Of a stretch of DNA of 64,000 nucleotides, positions 52,665 through 61,074 are shown piece after piece. Source of the DNA: Streptomyces sulfonofaciens (lineage in GTDB: Bacteria; Actinomycetota; Actinomycetes; Streptomycetales; Streptomycetaceae). The translations under genes were made by a program, and so were the position numbers. Each line of letters opens with the position of its first letter. Position 1 is the first letter of the stretch. Location of the stretch: NCBI RefSeq assembly GCF_014656295.1, contig NZ_BNCD01000007.1, positions 248,001-312,000 of the forward strand, written 5' to 3'. Under the pieces are notes generated by a model. It did not search any database and had not been told where the DNA came from. It was given only the letters and a program-made list of their open reading frames with translations.

Positions 52665-52733
52665 GCGCGGCACACCGTGACGTGCGCGGCACACAAGAAG
52701 CTCGCGCGGCACACGGGAACACGTGCGGCACAC
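52665..52733. repeat. Helically phased GCGCGGCACAC repeats between MmyB and SDR genes
   Basis: GCGCGGCACAC at 52665, 52684 and 52704, and the close variant GTGCGGCACAC at 52723, spaced 19-20 bp, two helical turns apart. Weaker related words continue to ~52830. They lie upstream of the SDR and may be regulator sites. The gap 52411-52856 otherwise has no gene. Confidence 0.7.
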
Positions 52734-52856
52734 CCCGTACACGCGCGGTACGCCGAGGCGCGCACCGCGCCGGCAGGAGACGCGCACGCCCGTACACGTC
52801 CCGCACACCGGGACGCGGTGGCGCACCGGACACGCCAGGAAAGCAGGCACGTACCC

Positions 52857-53804
52857 ATGACTGGAACGACCCCTCCGACCGACCGCCTCACCACCCCCTT
52901 CGGCGCCGGGTCCACCGCCGCCGACGTCATCTCGGGCATCGACCTCAGCGGCCGCCGCGCCCTCGTGACCGGCGCGTCGTCGGGCATCGGCATCGAGACG
53001 GCCCGCGCGCTCGCCGGTGCGGGCGCGGAGGTGACGCTGGCGGTGCGCGACACGGAGGCGGGCGAGGCGGCCGCCGCGGACATCACCGGCACCACCGGCA
53101 ACAAGCAGCTCCACGTGGCCGCCCTCGACCTCGCCGACCTGGCGTCGGTGACGGCCTTCACCTCCGCCTGGGAGGGGCCGCTGCACATCCTCGTCAACAA
53201 CGCGGGGGTGATGAGGACGCCGGAGACGCGCACCCCGCGGGGCTGGGAGCTGCAGTTCGCCACCAACCACCTCGGGCACTTCACCCTCACCACCGGCCTG
53301 TACCCGTCGCTCGCGGCGGCCGGCGGCGCGCGGGTCGTGTCGCTCAGCTCCCGGGCGCACCTGCGCAGCCCCGTCGTCTTCGACGACATCCACTTCCGGC
53401 AGCGCCCGTACGACCCGGCGGACGCCTACGCCCAGTCCAAGACCGCCAACGTCCTCTTCGCGGTGGAGGCCGACCGGCGCTGGGCCGACGACGGGATCAC
53501 CGTCAACGCCGTCCACCCCGGCGGGATCCTGGACACCAACCTCGTACGGCACCTGAGCAAGGAGGCCCTGGACGCGGCCGTCTCCGCGGCCGGCCACGCG
53601 TTCAAGACGAGGGAACAGGGCGCCGCCACCTCCGTCCTGGCCGCGACCTGGCCGGCACTCGACGGAGTCGGCGGCCGGTACTTCGAGGACTGCAACCAGG
53701 CGGTGCCGCACGAGCCCGGCATGGACAACGGCGTCGCCGGCCACGCACTGGACCCGCGGGCGGCGGAGCGGCTGTGGCGGGTGTCGGTGGAGATGATCGG
53801 CTGA
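52857..53804 (+). CDS. Short-chain dehydrogenase (WW-domain oxidoreductase-like)
   Basis: 315 residues of SDR: TGASSGIGIETARALAGAGA, NNAG, catalytic Ser in VVSLSSRAH and YAQSK. The length and FDDIHFRQRPYDP segment fit the retinol/WWOX-like SDR group. It oxidises or reduces an unknown small molecule with NADP(H). Its start sits behind the phased repeat array and divergent from the MmyB regulator, the usual regulator-target pair. ATG 52857 is chosen since upstream residues are low complexity. Confidence 0.92.
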   Translation: MTGTTPPTDRLTTPFGAGSTAADVISGIDLSGRRALVTGASSGIGIETARALAGAGAEVTLAVRDTEAGEAAAADITGTTGNKQLHVAALDLADLASVTAFTSAWEGPLHILVNNAGVMRTPETRTPRGWELQFATNHLGHFTLTTGLYPSLAAAGGARVVSLSSRAHLRSPVVFDDIHFRQRPYDPADAYAQSKTANVLFAVEADRRWADDGITVNAVHPGGILDTNLVRHLSKEALDAAVSAAGHAFKTREQGAATSVLAATWPALDGVGGRYFEDCNQAVPHEPGMDNGVAGHALDPRAAERLWRVSVEMIG

Positions 53805-53978
53805 GGCCCGCGCCGCCCCCGCGCCATGGGGCCGGGGCGCGCGGCCGGGCGCCCCGGCCGGGCGACCGCGCCCGCGTGCGGCCGTACCCCGTCGCGCGGG
53901 CGCCGGCTTCGGCTCGCGTCGCGCCGTGCGTGCCAGGACGCGCGCCTGCACGATGAAGTGGAGAGGGAGGTGGCGCAC

Positions 53979-54998
53979 GTGGCTACGGAGATCCCCACGA
54001 CCATGCGGGCCTGGGTGGCCCCGGCGGCCCGCAGGGGCACGATCGAGCGCGTGGAACTCACGGTGCCCGCCCCCGCGGTGGACGAACTGCTCGTCAAGGT
54101 GCGTGCGTGCGGGGTGTGCCGCACCGACCTGCACGTTCGCGACGGCGACCTGCCGGCGCACCTGGAGCAGGTGGTCCCGGGGCATGAGGCGGTCGGCGAG
54201 GTCGTGGCGGCGGGGGCCCGGGTGACCGGGCCCCCGGCCGGCACCCGGGTCGGCGTGCCGTGGCTGCGCAGGACCGACGGCACGTGCCGGTACTGCACCC
54301 GGGGCCAGGAGAACCTGTGTCCCGCATCCGTCTACACCGGCTGGGACGTGCACGGCGGCTACGCCGAGTACGTCACCGTGCCCGCCGCGTACGCCTACGA
54401 ACTGCCCGCCGGGTACACCGACGAGGAGCTGACGCCGCAGCTCTGCGCCGGAATCATCGGCTACCGCGCGCTGCGCCGCGCCGACCTGCCGGAAGGCGGC
54501 CGGCTCGGGATCTACGGCTTCGGCGCGTCCGCGCACCTCACCGCGCAGGTCGCGCTCGCCGAGGGTGCCACGGTGCACGTGCTCACCCGGTCCCCGGCCG
54601 CCAGGTCGCTCGCCCTGGAGCTGGGGGCCGCGTCGGCGGGCGACGCGGCCGCCGGACCGCCCGAGCCCCTGGACGCGGCGATCCTCTTCGCGCCGGTCGG
54701 CAGCCTCGTGCCGGTGGCCCTCCAGGCGCTGGACCGGGGCGGCACGCTGAGCATCGCCGGAATCCACCTCACCGGCGTCCCGCCGCTGGACCACGAGCGC
54801 CACCTCTTCCAGGAGCGGACCCTGCGCAGCGTCACCGCCAACACCCGGCGGGACGGCCGCGGCTTCCTCGCCACCGCCGCCGGGCACCATCTGAGGGCCA
54901 CGCTGGCCCCCTACGACTTCGACGACGCCGACCGCGCGCTCGACGACCTCGCGGCGGGCCGGGTGAACGGCGCCGCGGTGCTGCGGATGCCGCACTGA
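53979..54998 (+). CDS. Zinc-dependent alcohol dehydrogenase with altered structural-zinc site
   Basis: 339 residues. MDR fold: catalytic zinc ligands in RACGVCRTDLH and PGHEAVGE, then Rossmann GIYGFGASAHLTAQVALAEG. The structural-zinc loop normally has four Cys at spacing 2-2-7; here the first is Asp100 (TDGTC), with Cys103, Cys106 and Cys114 kept. The site may hold zinc through Asp or be destabilised. GTG 53979 has GGGAGG eight bases upstream. It probably oxidises small alcohols with NAD; the lack of partner genes gives no more detail. Confidence 0.88.
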   Translation: MATEIPTTMRAWVAPAARRGTIERVELTVPAPAVDELLVKVRACGVCRTDLHVRDGDLPAHLEQVVPGHEAVGEVVAAGARVTGPPAGTRVGVPWLRRTDGTCRYCTRGQENLCPASVYTGWDVHGGYAEYVTVPAAYAYELPAGYTDEELTPQLCAGIIGYRALRRADLPEGGRLGIYGFGASAHLTAQVALAEGATVHVLTRSPAARSLALELGAASAGDAAAGPPEPLDAAILFAPVGSLVPVALQALDRGGTLSIAGIHLTGVPPLDHERHLFQERTLRSVTANTRRDGRGFLATAAGHHLRATLAPYDFDDADRALDDLAAGRVNGAAVLRMPH

Positions 54999-55098
54999 CC
55001 AGCGGTGACGCGCGAACGAAGCGGTTGGCGCCCGGGGTGCGCGGCCGGGGGGCGGCACGTTTAGCGGGTGCGCCGCCGGTTACCCGCGCGCCGCAAGG

Positions 55099-55131
55099 CT
55101 TCGACACCGGGCTTCGACCCCGCACTTCGAC
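55099..55131 (+). repeat. Three CTTCGAC direct repeats at 13-bp period before hsp20
   Basis: CTTCGAC occurs at 55099, 55112 and 55125, ending 25 bp before the hsp20 start. It is not an HspR/HAIR (CTTGAGT) or RheA site. Possibly an operator or leader feature; unproven. Confidence 0.6.
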
Positions 55132-55155
55132 CCGGGCACACGAGGGGAGATCGCC

Positions 55156-55647
55156 ATGACCATGCCGATGCGCCGTGCACGTGGAATGTCCGCTCCGATG
55201 GAGCGCCGCATGCCGCCGTACGCAGGCTGGGACCCGTTCGGCGACATCCAGAGCATGTGGAGCGACATGGGGCGGCTCATGGCCGCGGCGCCCACCACGG
55301 GGGCGGGCGCGTGGATGCCGATCGCCGAGGAGGCGGAGACGGAGGACGCGTACATGGTGCGGGCGGAACTGCCCGGCATCCCCGCGGAGAGCGTCGACAT
55401 CTCCATCGAGGGCAACGAGCTGTCCATCTCCGGCGAGCTGAGCGAGGCGGAGCACGGGAAGGTGCTGAACCACCGGACCGGGAAGTTCTCCTACCGCACC
55501 ACGCTGCCCATGGACGCCGACACGGACAACATCGACGCCGACCTCACCGACGGCATCCTGACCGTACGCGTTCCGAAGTCCGCGGAGGGCAGGCGCCGCA
55601 AGATCGAGATCGGCAGGGGCCACCAGATCAGGGGCGAGACCGCCTGA
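55156..55647 (+). CDS. Small heat-shock protein, Hsp20/alpha-crystallin family
   Basis: 163 residues. N-terminus with WDPFGDIQSMWSDMGRLM, then the alpha-crystallin domain (~55-150): VRAELPGIPAESVDISIEGN, FSYRTTLP, ADLTDGILTVRVPKS. It forms oligomers that hold unfolding proteins in the cytosol under stress. ATG 55156 follows GGGGAG. A 122-residue gene follows 12 bp later. Streptomyces hsp18 is repressed by RheA, but no such operator is seen here. Confidence 0.93.
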   Translation: MTMPMRRARGMSAPMERRMPPYAGWDPFGDIQSMWSDMGRLMAAAPTTGAGAWMPIAEEAETEDAYMVRAELPGIPAESVDISIEGNELSISGELSEAEHGKVLNHRTGKFSYRTTLPMDADTDNIDADLTDGILTVRVPKSAEGRRRKIEIGRGHQIRGETA

Positions 55648-55659
55648 CGGGAGGGGTCG

Positions 55660-56028
55660 GTGGCCCGGATCGCGGTCGCGGGCGCGGACGTCGTCGTCCG
55701 GCTGCACCGGTGGGAACGGGTGGCGGCGCGCCGTGCCCGGGTACGGGTGCCGGTGTCCGCACTGCGCGAGGTGTACGTGGAGCCCGACTGGTGGCGGGCC
55801 CTGCGGGGCGGGCACGGCAGCGGGCTCTGCGTTCCGGACCTGCTCTGCATGGGCACCCGGCGGCTCGTGGACGGCGAGGACTTCGTCGTGGTGCGCGCGG
55901 GCCGCCCGGTGCTCTGCCTGGACCTCCGCCGCACCGCCCGGTACGGCAGGATCGCCGTCTGCGACCCGGATCCGGACCGGGCTTGCCGCACCCTGCGGGA
56001 TCGCCTGCCACGGGACCGCCCGGCGTGA
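55660..56028 (+). CDS. Small conserved-looking protein of unknown function, co-transcribed with hsp20
   Basis: 122 residues, no signal peptide or membrane helix. The pattern of alternating hydrophobic residues (VSALREVYVEPDWWRALRGG, DFVVVRAGRPVLCLDL) suggests a beta-rich fold, perhaps PH-like. GTG 55660 follows GGGAGGGG, 12 bp after hsp20. It may share heat induction; no function is proposed. Confidence 0.7.
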   Translation: MARIAVAGADVVVRLHRWERVAARRARVRVPVSALREVYVEPDWWRALRGGHGSGLCVPDLLCMGTRRLVDGEDFVVVRAGRPVLCLDLRRTARYGRIAVCDPDPDRACRTLRDRLPRDRPA

Positions 56029-56202
56029 GACGGCCGGTCCGCCGCCCCGGGCGGCCCCGGGTGGGGGTCCCGTCAGGCCGCGGGCGCCGGGCACGGGCGC
56101 CGGGACCGTCCGGCACCGGGAGGACCGCCGATAGCGGCGGGCCGGTGGGCCGGTGGACAGGCGGGCCGGTGGACCGGTGGCCCGAGGGGCAACTCGCCGG
56201 GG

Positions 56203-56340
56203 CTACTCCTGTTCCGGACTCCCCGCCTCGTACGTCCTCGTCCAGGTGGCCCCGCACCGGCACCGGGACTCCTCGACCAGCAGCCCGTCGTCACTCACGC
56301 CCAGGCCCTGGACCTGGCGGACGTGAACATGCTCGGTCAT
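56203..56340 (-). CDS. 45-residue protein with CxC motif
   Basis: Starts MTEHVHVRQVQGLGVSDDGL and contains CRCGATWTR, perhaps a metal-binding turn. Too short for family assignment but preceded by GCGAGG at six bases, and its composition is unlike shadow frames (few Arg/Pro). It is divergent from the LacI gene. Confidence 0.6.
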   Translation of the reverse strand: MTEHVHVRQVQGLGVSDDGLLVEESRCRCGATWTRTYEAGSPEQE

Positions 56341-56521
56341 GGAGGGCCTCGCTCCGTTCCTCGGGTCGCTCGACGGGACAGTCCTCCATCCTCCCCCAAG
56401 CGGGGCCAAAGGCGTCAATGAGACGGATCACATCATCTTCGAGCCGGGGACCGGGCTGTCGGGAATCCGCTTGAGAAGCCGGTTGACCTGCGCGGACACC
56501 TTCCGGACCGGGCCAGGCCCT

Positions 56522-56533
56522 CGAAAACTTTCG
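56522..56533 (+). promoter_or_regulatory. CGAAA-N2-TTTCG operator at the LacI gene
   Basis: CGAAA-AC-TTTCG is a perfect palindrome, ending 12 bp before the LacI ATG. Sites of the same type lie between the CE4 and GH10 genes. It suggests autoregulation. The motif resembles boxes known at Streptomyces xylanase promoters and for the BxlR repressor. Confidence 0.7.
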
Positions 56534-56545
56534 GGCCGGTGGCCT

Positions 56546-57610
56546 ATGCTGCACGTCGTGCGTGAAGACGAGGAGACGGCGCGCGTCACCCTGGCGCAGG
56601 TGGCCGAGCAGGCAGGTGTCTCCATCTCGACGGTGTCGAAGGTGCTGAACGGCCGCCAGGACGTCTCCCGGCCGACCAGACTCAAGGTGGAGCGGCTGCT
56701 GGAGGCGCACGCCTATCGCCGTACGCCGCGCTCCGCGTGGGAGGCGCCCCTCATCGAGATCGTCTTCCACGAGCTGGACAGCATCTGGGGCATGGAGCTG
56801 ATCCGCGGCGTGGAGGACGTGGCCAAGGCCAACCACGCCAGTGTGGTGCTGACGGAGAGCGGAACCCGGCACCTGCCGGGCCCCGACTGGGTCGGAGGCG
56901 TGGTGCAGCGCCGGCCGGTCGGTGTGGTGCTCGTCTTCTCCTCGCTGCCGCCCGCGGTGAAGAAACAGTTGAAGTCCCGCGCCATCCCTTTCGTGATCAT
57001 CGATCCGGCCGGCGACCCGGAGCCCGACGTGCCGTCGGTCGGCTCGGCCAACTGGTCCGGGGGCCTCGCGGCCACCCGGCACCTCGTCCAGTGCGGGCAC
57101 CGGCGGATCGCGATCATCACGGGCCCTCGGGACATGCTCTGCTCGATGGCGAGGCTCGACGGCTACCGCTCGGCCATGAGCATGGCGGGACTGACTCCGG
57201 ACCCCGACCTGGTCACCTTCGGCGACTTCCATGTGGAGGGCGGCTACGCGCGCGCGATGGAGCTGCTTGACCGTCCCGACCGGCCCACCGCCCTGTTCGC
57301 CGGCAGCGACCTCCAGGCCCTCGGCGTCCTGGAGGCGGCCCGGGTGCTCGGCCTGCGCGTCCCGCAGGACCTGTCGGTGGTCGGCTACGACGACGTACCG
57401 CTGGCCCAGTGGTCGAGCCCGGCGCTGACCACCGTGCACCAACCGCTGCGGCAGATGGCGCAGGAGGCCGCGCAGATGCTGCTGCGGCTGCGGGCCGGCG
57501 AGGACACCGCGACCCGTCTCGAACTGAACACCCGCCTGGTCGTACGGCACAGCACCGCCGCACCCACGGGCACCGCCGCAACCGCGGACACCGCCCCGCC
57601 GGACGCCTGA
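56546..57610 (+). CDS. LacI-family repressor, likely xylan-utilisation regulator
   Basis: About 354 residues. N-terminal HTH VTLAQVAEQAGVSISTVSKV with hinge NGRQDVSRPTRLKVERLLEA, then the sugar-binding periplasmic-like domain (LIEIVFHELDSIWGMELIRG, RHLVQCGHRRIAII, CGHRRIAIITGPR, VVGYDDVPLAQWSSPALTTV). It should bind a xylo-oligosaccharide and release DNA. Start is ATG 56546 or GTG 56558, both near the operator CGAAA-N2-TTTCG. Its terminator converges with the CE4 gene; the CE4/GH10 divergon that follows is the probable target. Confidence 0.92.
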   Translation: MLHVVREDEETARVTLAQVAEQAGVSISTVSKVLNGRQDVSRPTRLKVERLLEAHAYRRTPRSAWEAPLIEIVFHELDSIWGMELIRGVEDVAKANHASVVLTESGTRHLPGPDWVGGVVQRRPVGVVLVFSSLPPAVKKQLKSRAIPFVIIDPAGDPEPDVPSVGSANWSGGLAATRHLVQCGHRRIAIITGPRDMLCSMARLDGYRSAMSMAGLTPDPDLVTFGDFHVEGGYARAMELLDRPDRPTALFAGSDLQALGVLEAARVLGLRVPQDLSVVGYDDVPLAQWSSPALTTVHQPLRQMAQEAAQMLLRLRAGEDTATRLELNTRLVVRHSTAAPTGTAATADTAPPDA

Positions 57611-57626
57611 CCGTCCGGCGGGGCGG
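57591..57626 (+). terminator. Hairpin terminator enclosing the LacI stop codon
   Basis: CCGCCCCGCCGGAC (57591-57604) pairs perfectly with GTCCGGCGGGGCGG (57613-57626). The TGA stop (57608-57610) sits in the 8-base loop. Confidence 0.85.
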
Positions 57627-57698
57627 GGCTTGATTCCGGGTGGTGCTCCCGGTGCGGGGCGCCCCGTGGAGGGCGCGCCCCCGAAAGGGGTGGAAGGG

Positions 57699-58448
57699 CT
57701 ACGGGGCGGTCACCACCGGCTGGCCGTTCGCACCGCTGATGATCTTGCCCGGGCACAGGCCGCGGGACGAGAGGCCGCTGAGTATCTGCGGCACGGCGGC
57801 GATGGTCGTCTGGTAGCCGCCGTCGTGCATGAGGATGATGCTGCCGCCCGTCATCCGGGACGCGGCCTGCACGATCTGGGCCGTGCTCGCGCCGTTCCAG
57901 TCCTGGGAGTCCACGTTCCACAGCACCTCGGCGGTCAGGCCGAGGCGGGTCTCGTCGTTCCTGATCTGGGAGTTGGTCTCCCCGTAGGGCGGACGGAAGA
58001 GGGTCGGGGTCTGGCCGATGGTCTGCTGGATGATCTGCTGGGTCTGGGCGATCTCGTTGTACGCCGCGGGCTCGCCGATCTGGGGCAGGTGTGGGTGTGT
58101 CCAGGTGTGGTTGCCGATCCACATGCCCGCCGCCTGCTCCTGCCGCAGCAGGCTCGGGTACTGCTGGGCGTGCTGGCCCCAGATGAAGAACGTCGCCCTG
58201 GCGCCGCCCGCCTTCAGGGCGTTGAGCAGTGCGGTGGTCGACGAGGGGTTGGGGCCGTCGTCGTAGGTCAGGCCGACGTAGCCGTTCGGGCAGGCGGCCC
58301 AGACGCCGGCGGCCTTGTCCGGCGCCGCGGAGGCGGCCGGGGAGGGGGCGGCCGACAACACCGTGGCCGCCGCGGTCAGGGCGACGGCGAGGAGCGCGGA
58401 CCGTAGGGCGCCCAGGTGCCTCGCACTCCGGGACAGTGCTCTGTGCAT
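57699..58448 (-). CDS. Secreted CE4 polysaccharide deacetylase, probable acetylxylan esterase
   Basis: 249 residues. Signal peptide (MHRALSRSARHLGALRSALL to ~40), then NodB motifs LTYDDGPN, NHTWTHPHL and RPPYGETN, and ILMHDGG as motif five. It lacks a carbohydrate-binding module. Beside a GH10 xylanase and sharing CGAAA-N-TTTCG sites with it and a LacI regulator, it most likely removes acetyl groups from xylan; chitin deacetylase is the alternative. ATG 58448 has GGAGG four bases upstream. Confidence 0.88.
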   Translation of the reverse strand: MHRALSRSARHLGALRSALLAVALTAAATVLSAAPSPAASAAPDKAAGVWAACPNGYVGLTYDDGPNPSSTTALLNALKAGGARATFFIWGQHAQQYPSLLRQEQAAGMWIGNHTWTHPHLPQIGEPAAYNEIAQTQQIIQQTIGQTPTLFRPPYGETNSQIRNDETRLGLTAEVLWNVDSQDWNGASTAQIVQAASRMTGGSIILMHDGGYQTTIAAVPQILSGLSSRGLCPGKIISGANGQPVVTAP

Positions 58449-58636
58449 GCTTCCTCCTCGGTTGAGGCGCGCACCGCGTTGCCGCTCCAGGCGTGAAACA
58501 TTACGGAGTGTGCACCGGTTGTTTTCGGGACGCAAGACTTCCGGCACGCTTGGCATGCACTGGGCAGGCCCTCCAAAACGCTGAAAACCACCATGTAGAC
58601 CTGAAGGCGATGTCCTTCTCTGGCTGACAGGGTGTC

Positions 58637-58648
58637 CGAAACCTTTCG
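58637..58648. promoter_or_regulatory. CGAAA-CC-TTTCG site, CE4 side
   Basis: Perfect palindrome CGAAA-N2-TTTCG, 188 bp upstream of the CE4 gene, with spacing equal to the LacI-gene site. Confidence 0.65.
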
Positions 58649-58775
58649 CAATCCTCGAAGGGTGCGGTGGGTCCAGGGTGGTCTGAGGAACGGGAAGCGT
58701 GCGTGACCCGGGCCGGCCGCGCGGAATGGGAGCGGTTCACTCGCTCCGTCGTCCCGATGATCTCGGCAAGGGAAG

Positions 58776-58786
58776 CGAAATTTTCG
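58776..58786. promoter_or_regulatory. CGAAA-T-TTTCG site, centre of the CE4/GH10 divergon
   Basis: Eleven-base perfect palindrome CGAAA-N-TTTCG roughly midway between the two start codons. The surrounding 58449-59114 gap is 666 bp and holds no gene. Confidence 0.7.
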
Positions 58787-58894
58787 GTGGGGTAACCGCC
58801 CGGATGTGGCTCTCCGCCCGTCCGTCTGCTCGAACGGCTTGTTGTTCGTGCAGCTCAGAGCGGTAGACCGAGGGATCTCGACGCGATGAATGAT

Positions 58895-58906
58895 CGAAAG
58901 ATTTCC
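58895..58906. promoter_or_regulatory. CGAAA-GA-TTTCC near-match, GH10 side
   Basis: One mismatch from the palindrome (TTTCC for TTTCG), 208 bp before the xylanase start. Confidence 0.45.
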
Positions 58907-59114
58907 GGCACGTAACGTTGACGTTGCCGTGGGGGCCGTGCATACTCCGGTGCAATCGTCACTCAGCGCCACAGCGCTGTCGCTCCGCTCCGTTCTCTCC
59001 CGGCGATCTGCACGGCCCGGGCGCTCGCGACCTCCAGCGCTGCGACCGGTCACGGCACGACCCCCGGACGGTGCGCCCGCCGACCGTCCGGCCCCCACGG
59101 ACGAAGGGAAAGCA

Positions 59115-60161
59115 ATGACCGAGCAATCCCGCACGACCGGACGGACCGTGCGGTCCGGCTTCCGCCGCACGCTGGTCATCGGCATGGCCGGCGCCCTCGC
59201 CTCCGCCGGCCTGGTCGCCCTCACCGGCGGCTCCGCGCACGCCGCCGGCTCCACCCTGGGCGCCGCGGCGGCCGCGAAGGGCAAGTACTTCGGCACCGCG
59301 CTGAGCAACGGCCACCTGGGCGAGGCGCAGTACGCGCAGACGGCGGACCGCGAGTTCAACATGGCCACGCCCGAGAACGAGATGAAGTGGGACGCCACCG
59401 AGCCCAACAGGGGCCAGTTCACCTACGGCGGCGGCGACGCGATCCTCAACCACGCACAGTCCCACGGCATGCGCACCCGCGGACACACGCTGGTGTGGCA
59501 CTCCCAACTGCCCGGCTGGGTGAACAACATCGGCACCGGCAGCGAGCTGACCCAGGTGATGGACAACCACATCCGGAACCTGATGACGCACTACAAGGGC
59601 AAGATCTACGCCTGGGACGTCGTCAACGAGGCGTTCCAGGACGGCAGCAGCGGTGCCCGGCGCTCCTCGCCCTTCCAGAACAAGATCGGCAACTCCTTCA
59701 TCGAGCACGCGTTCCAGACGGCCCGCTCCGCGGACCCGGCCGCCAAGCTCTGCTACAACGACTACAACATCGACGGCGTCAACGCGAAGAGCAACGCCGT
59801 CTACAACATGGTCAAGGACTTCAAGTCCCGCAACATCCCGATCGACTGCGTCGGCTTCCAGGGCCACTTCAACAGCCAGTCCCCGGTCCCCTCCGACTTC
59901 CAGCAGAACCTCCAGCGGTTCGTCGACCTCGGTGTCTCCGTGCAGATCACCGAGCTGGACATCGCCGGATCCGGCCAGGCGCAGGCGGACAACTACACCA
60001 AGGTCACCCGGGCCTGCCTCGCCATCTCCAGGTGCGACGGCATCACCGTCTGGGGCGTCACGGACAAGTACTCCTGGCGCAGCGGTGACACCCCGCTGCT
60101 CTTCGACGGCAACTACCAGAAGAAGCAGGCGTACAACTCCGTCCTGGCGGCACTGCAGTGA
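59115..60161 (+). CDS. Secreted GH10 endo-1,4-beta-xylanase
   Basis: 348 residues. Signal peptide RSGFRRTLVIGMAGALASAG with FRRTLV, a twin-arginine-like motif, cut after SAHA. GH10 domain: NEMKWDATEPNRGQFTYGGG, HTLVWHSQLPGWV, acid/base Glu172 (WDVVNEAF) and nucleophile Glu280 (ITELDIAG), then GITVWGVTDKYSWR. It cuts internal xylan bonds outside the cell. No CBM13/CBM2 follows, unlike many Streptomyces xylanases, so it is the catalytic module alone. ATG 59115 follows AAGGGAAA. The divergent CE4 esterase and LacI operators define a xylan module. Confidence 0.96.
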   Translation: MTEQSRTTGRTVRSGFRRTLVIGMAGALASAGLVALTGGSAHAAGSTLGAAAAAKGKYFGTALSNGHLGEAQYAQTADREFNMATPENEMKWDATEPNRGQFTYGGGDAILNHAQSHGMRTRGHTLVWHSQLPGWVNNIGTGSELTQVMDNHIRNLMTHYKGKIYAWDVVNEAFQDGSSGARRSSPFQNKIGNSFIEHAFQTARSADPAAKLCYNDYNIDGVNAKSNAVYNMVKDFKSRNIPIDCVGFQGHFNSQSPVPSDFQQNLQRFVDLGVSVQITELDIAGSGQAQADNYTKVTRACLAISRCDGITVWGVTDKYSWRSGDTPLLFDGNYQKKQAYNSVLAALQ

Positions 60162-60435
60162 GCGCCGCCCCGCCCCGCCCGCCGGTACTGAACGGCTGAC
60201 GGTCCCGGCGCCGGGAGCGGCCGGCCGCCCATGGCGGCGGCGCGGCGCGGCGGCCGCCTCCCGGCAGCCGCGCCGGCCCCGAGGGCACGGGCCCGCCCCT
60301 GACCGGCCCGTACCCGCCGTGCTGCCTCGGCCCGGCACCGCCCGCCGTCCGCCGCGGCGCCCCCCGCCCCGGACGCGACGGGCCGCCCCGCCCGGGACGC
60401 CGCGGTTGTCCCGGCCCGGGACCCGGACGCCGCCC

Positions 60436-60567
60436 CACGGACCTGGGGCCGGCCCTCCACGGACCTGGGGCCGGCCCTCTACGGACCTGGGGCCGGGCCT
60501 CCACGACCCCGGGACCGGGCCTCCACGACCCCGGGACCGGGCCCCACGACCCCGGGACCGGGCCCCG
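60436..60567. repeat. 22-bp minisatellite, six copies
   Basis: Three units CACGGACCTGGGGCCGGCCC (+TC) then three units CACGACCCCGGGACCGGGCC (+TC or CC), period 22 with one truncated. It sits between the xylanase and a membrane gene; no gene in the 60162-60606 gap. Each unit has a CCCGGG/CCGG palindromic core, so it could also form hairpins that end transcription. Confidence 0.92.
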
Positions 60568-60606
60568 CGCCAGAGCGCCGAGCGCCCGCCGTTAGGCTCC
60601 GAAGCC

Positions 60607-60960
60607 ATGGACGTACTCATCCATCTCTTCGTCGGCCTGCACATCATCGGCATCGCCTCGCTGCTGGGCGGCTTCCTCACCCAGATGAAGGCGATGGGCG
60701 AGGGCCGGGCCCGCTTCGGCGCCCCCATGCTGCACGGCGCGCTCACCATGCTCGTGACCGGAGCCGTCCTGGTCGGCCTCAACGAAGCCGACGACCAGCA
60801 CGTCGACACGGTCAAGATAGGCATCAAGCTGGCCCTGCTGATCGTGATCCTCGCGCTGGTCTACGTGCAGCGGGACGAGGAGACCGTGGACAAGCGCGCC
60901 TTCGCCGCCGTAGGGGCGCTCACCATGGTGAACATCTTCATCGCCGTCCTGTGGACCTGA
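60607..60960 (+). CDS. Small conserved-looking integral membrane protein
   Basis: 117 residues with about four hydrophobic helices (IHLFVGLHIIGIASLLGGFL, LTMLVTGAVLVGL, GIKLALLIVILALVYV, VGALTMVNIFIAVLW). Function unknown. It starts MDVLIHLFVGL; ATG 60607 is the first in frame after non-coding repeats. No ribosome-binding site is strong. Confidence 0.75.
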   Translation: MDVLIHLFVGLHIIGIASLLGGFLTQMKAMGEGRARFGAPMLHGALTMLVTGAVLVGLNEADDQHVDTVKIGIKLALLIVILALVYVQRDEETVDKRAFAAVGALTMVNIFIAVLWT

Positions 60961-61074
60961 CCCCCTGACCGCCGCGCCCGTCCTTGGGCCGGTACCGCTC
61001 TTCGGCTGAGAAGCCACGGCCCCGCGCCGTACCATGCGGCTCTGGTGCGGGCGAGCGGGTGAGTGGGGGCGGAC

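Noticed and set aside
54999..55155. HspR (HAIR) or RheA operator before hsp20
   Set aside because: Neither CTTGAGT-N7-ACTCAAG nor TGTCATC-N5-GATGACA is present.
60436..60567. Possible CRISPR or REP array
   Set aside because: Units abut without unique spacers; a minisatellite.
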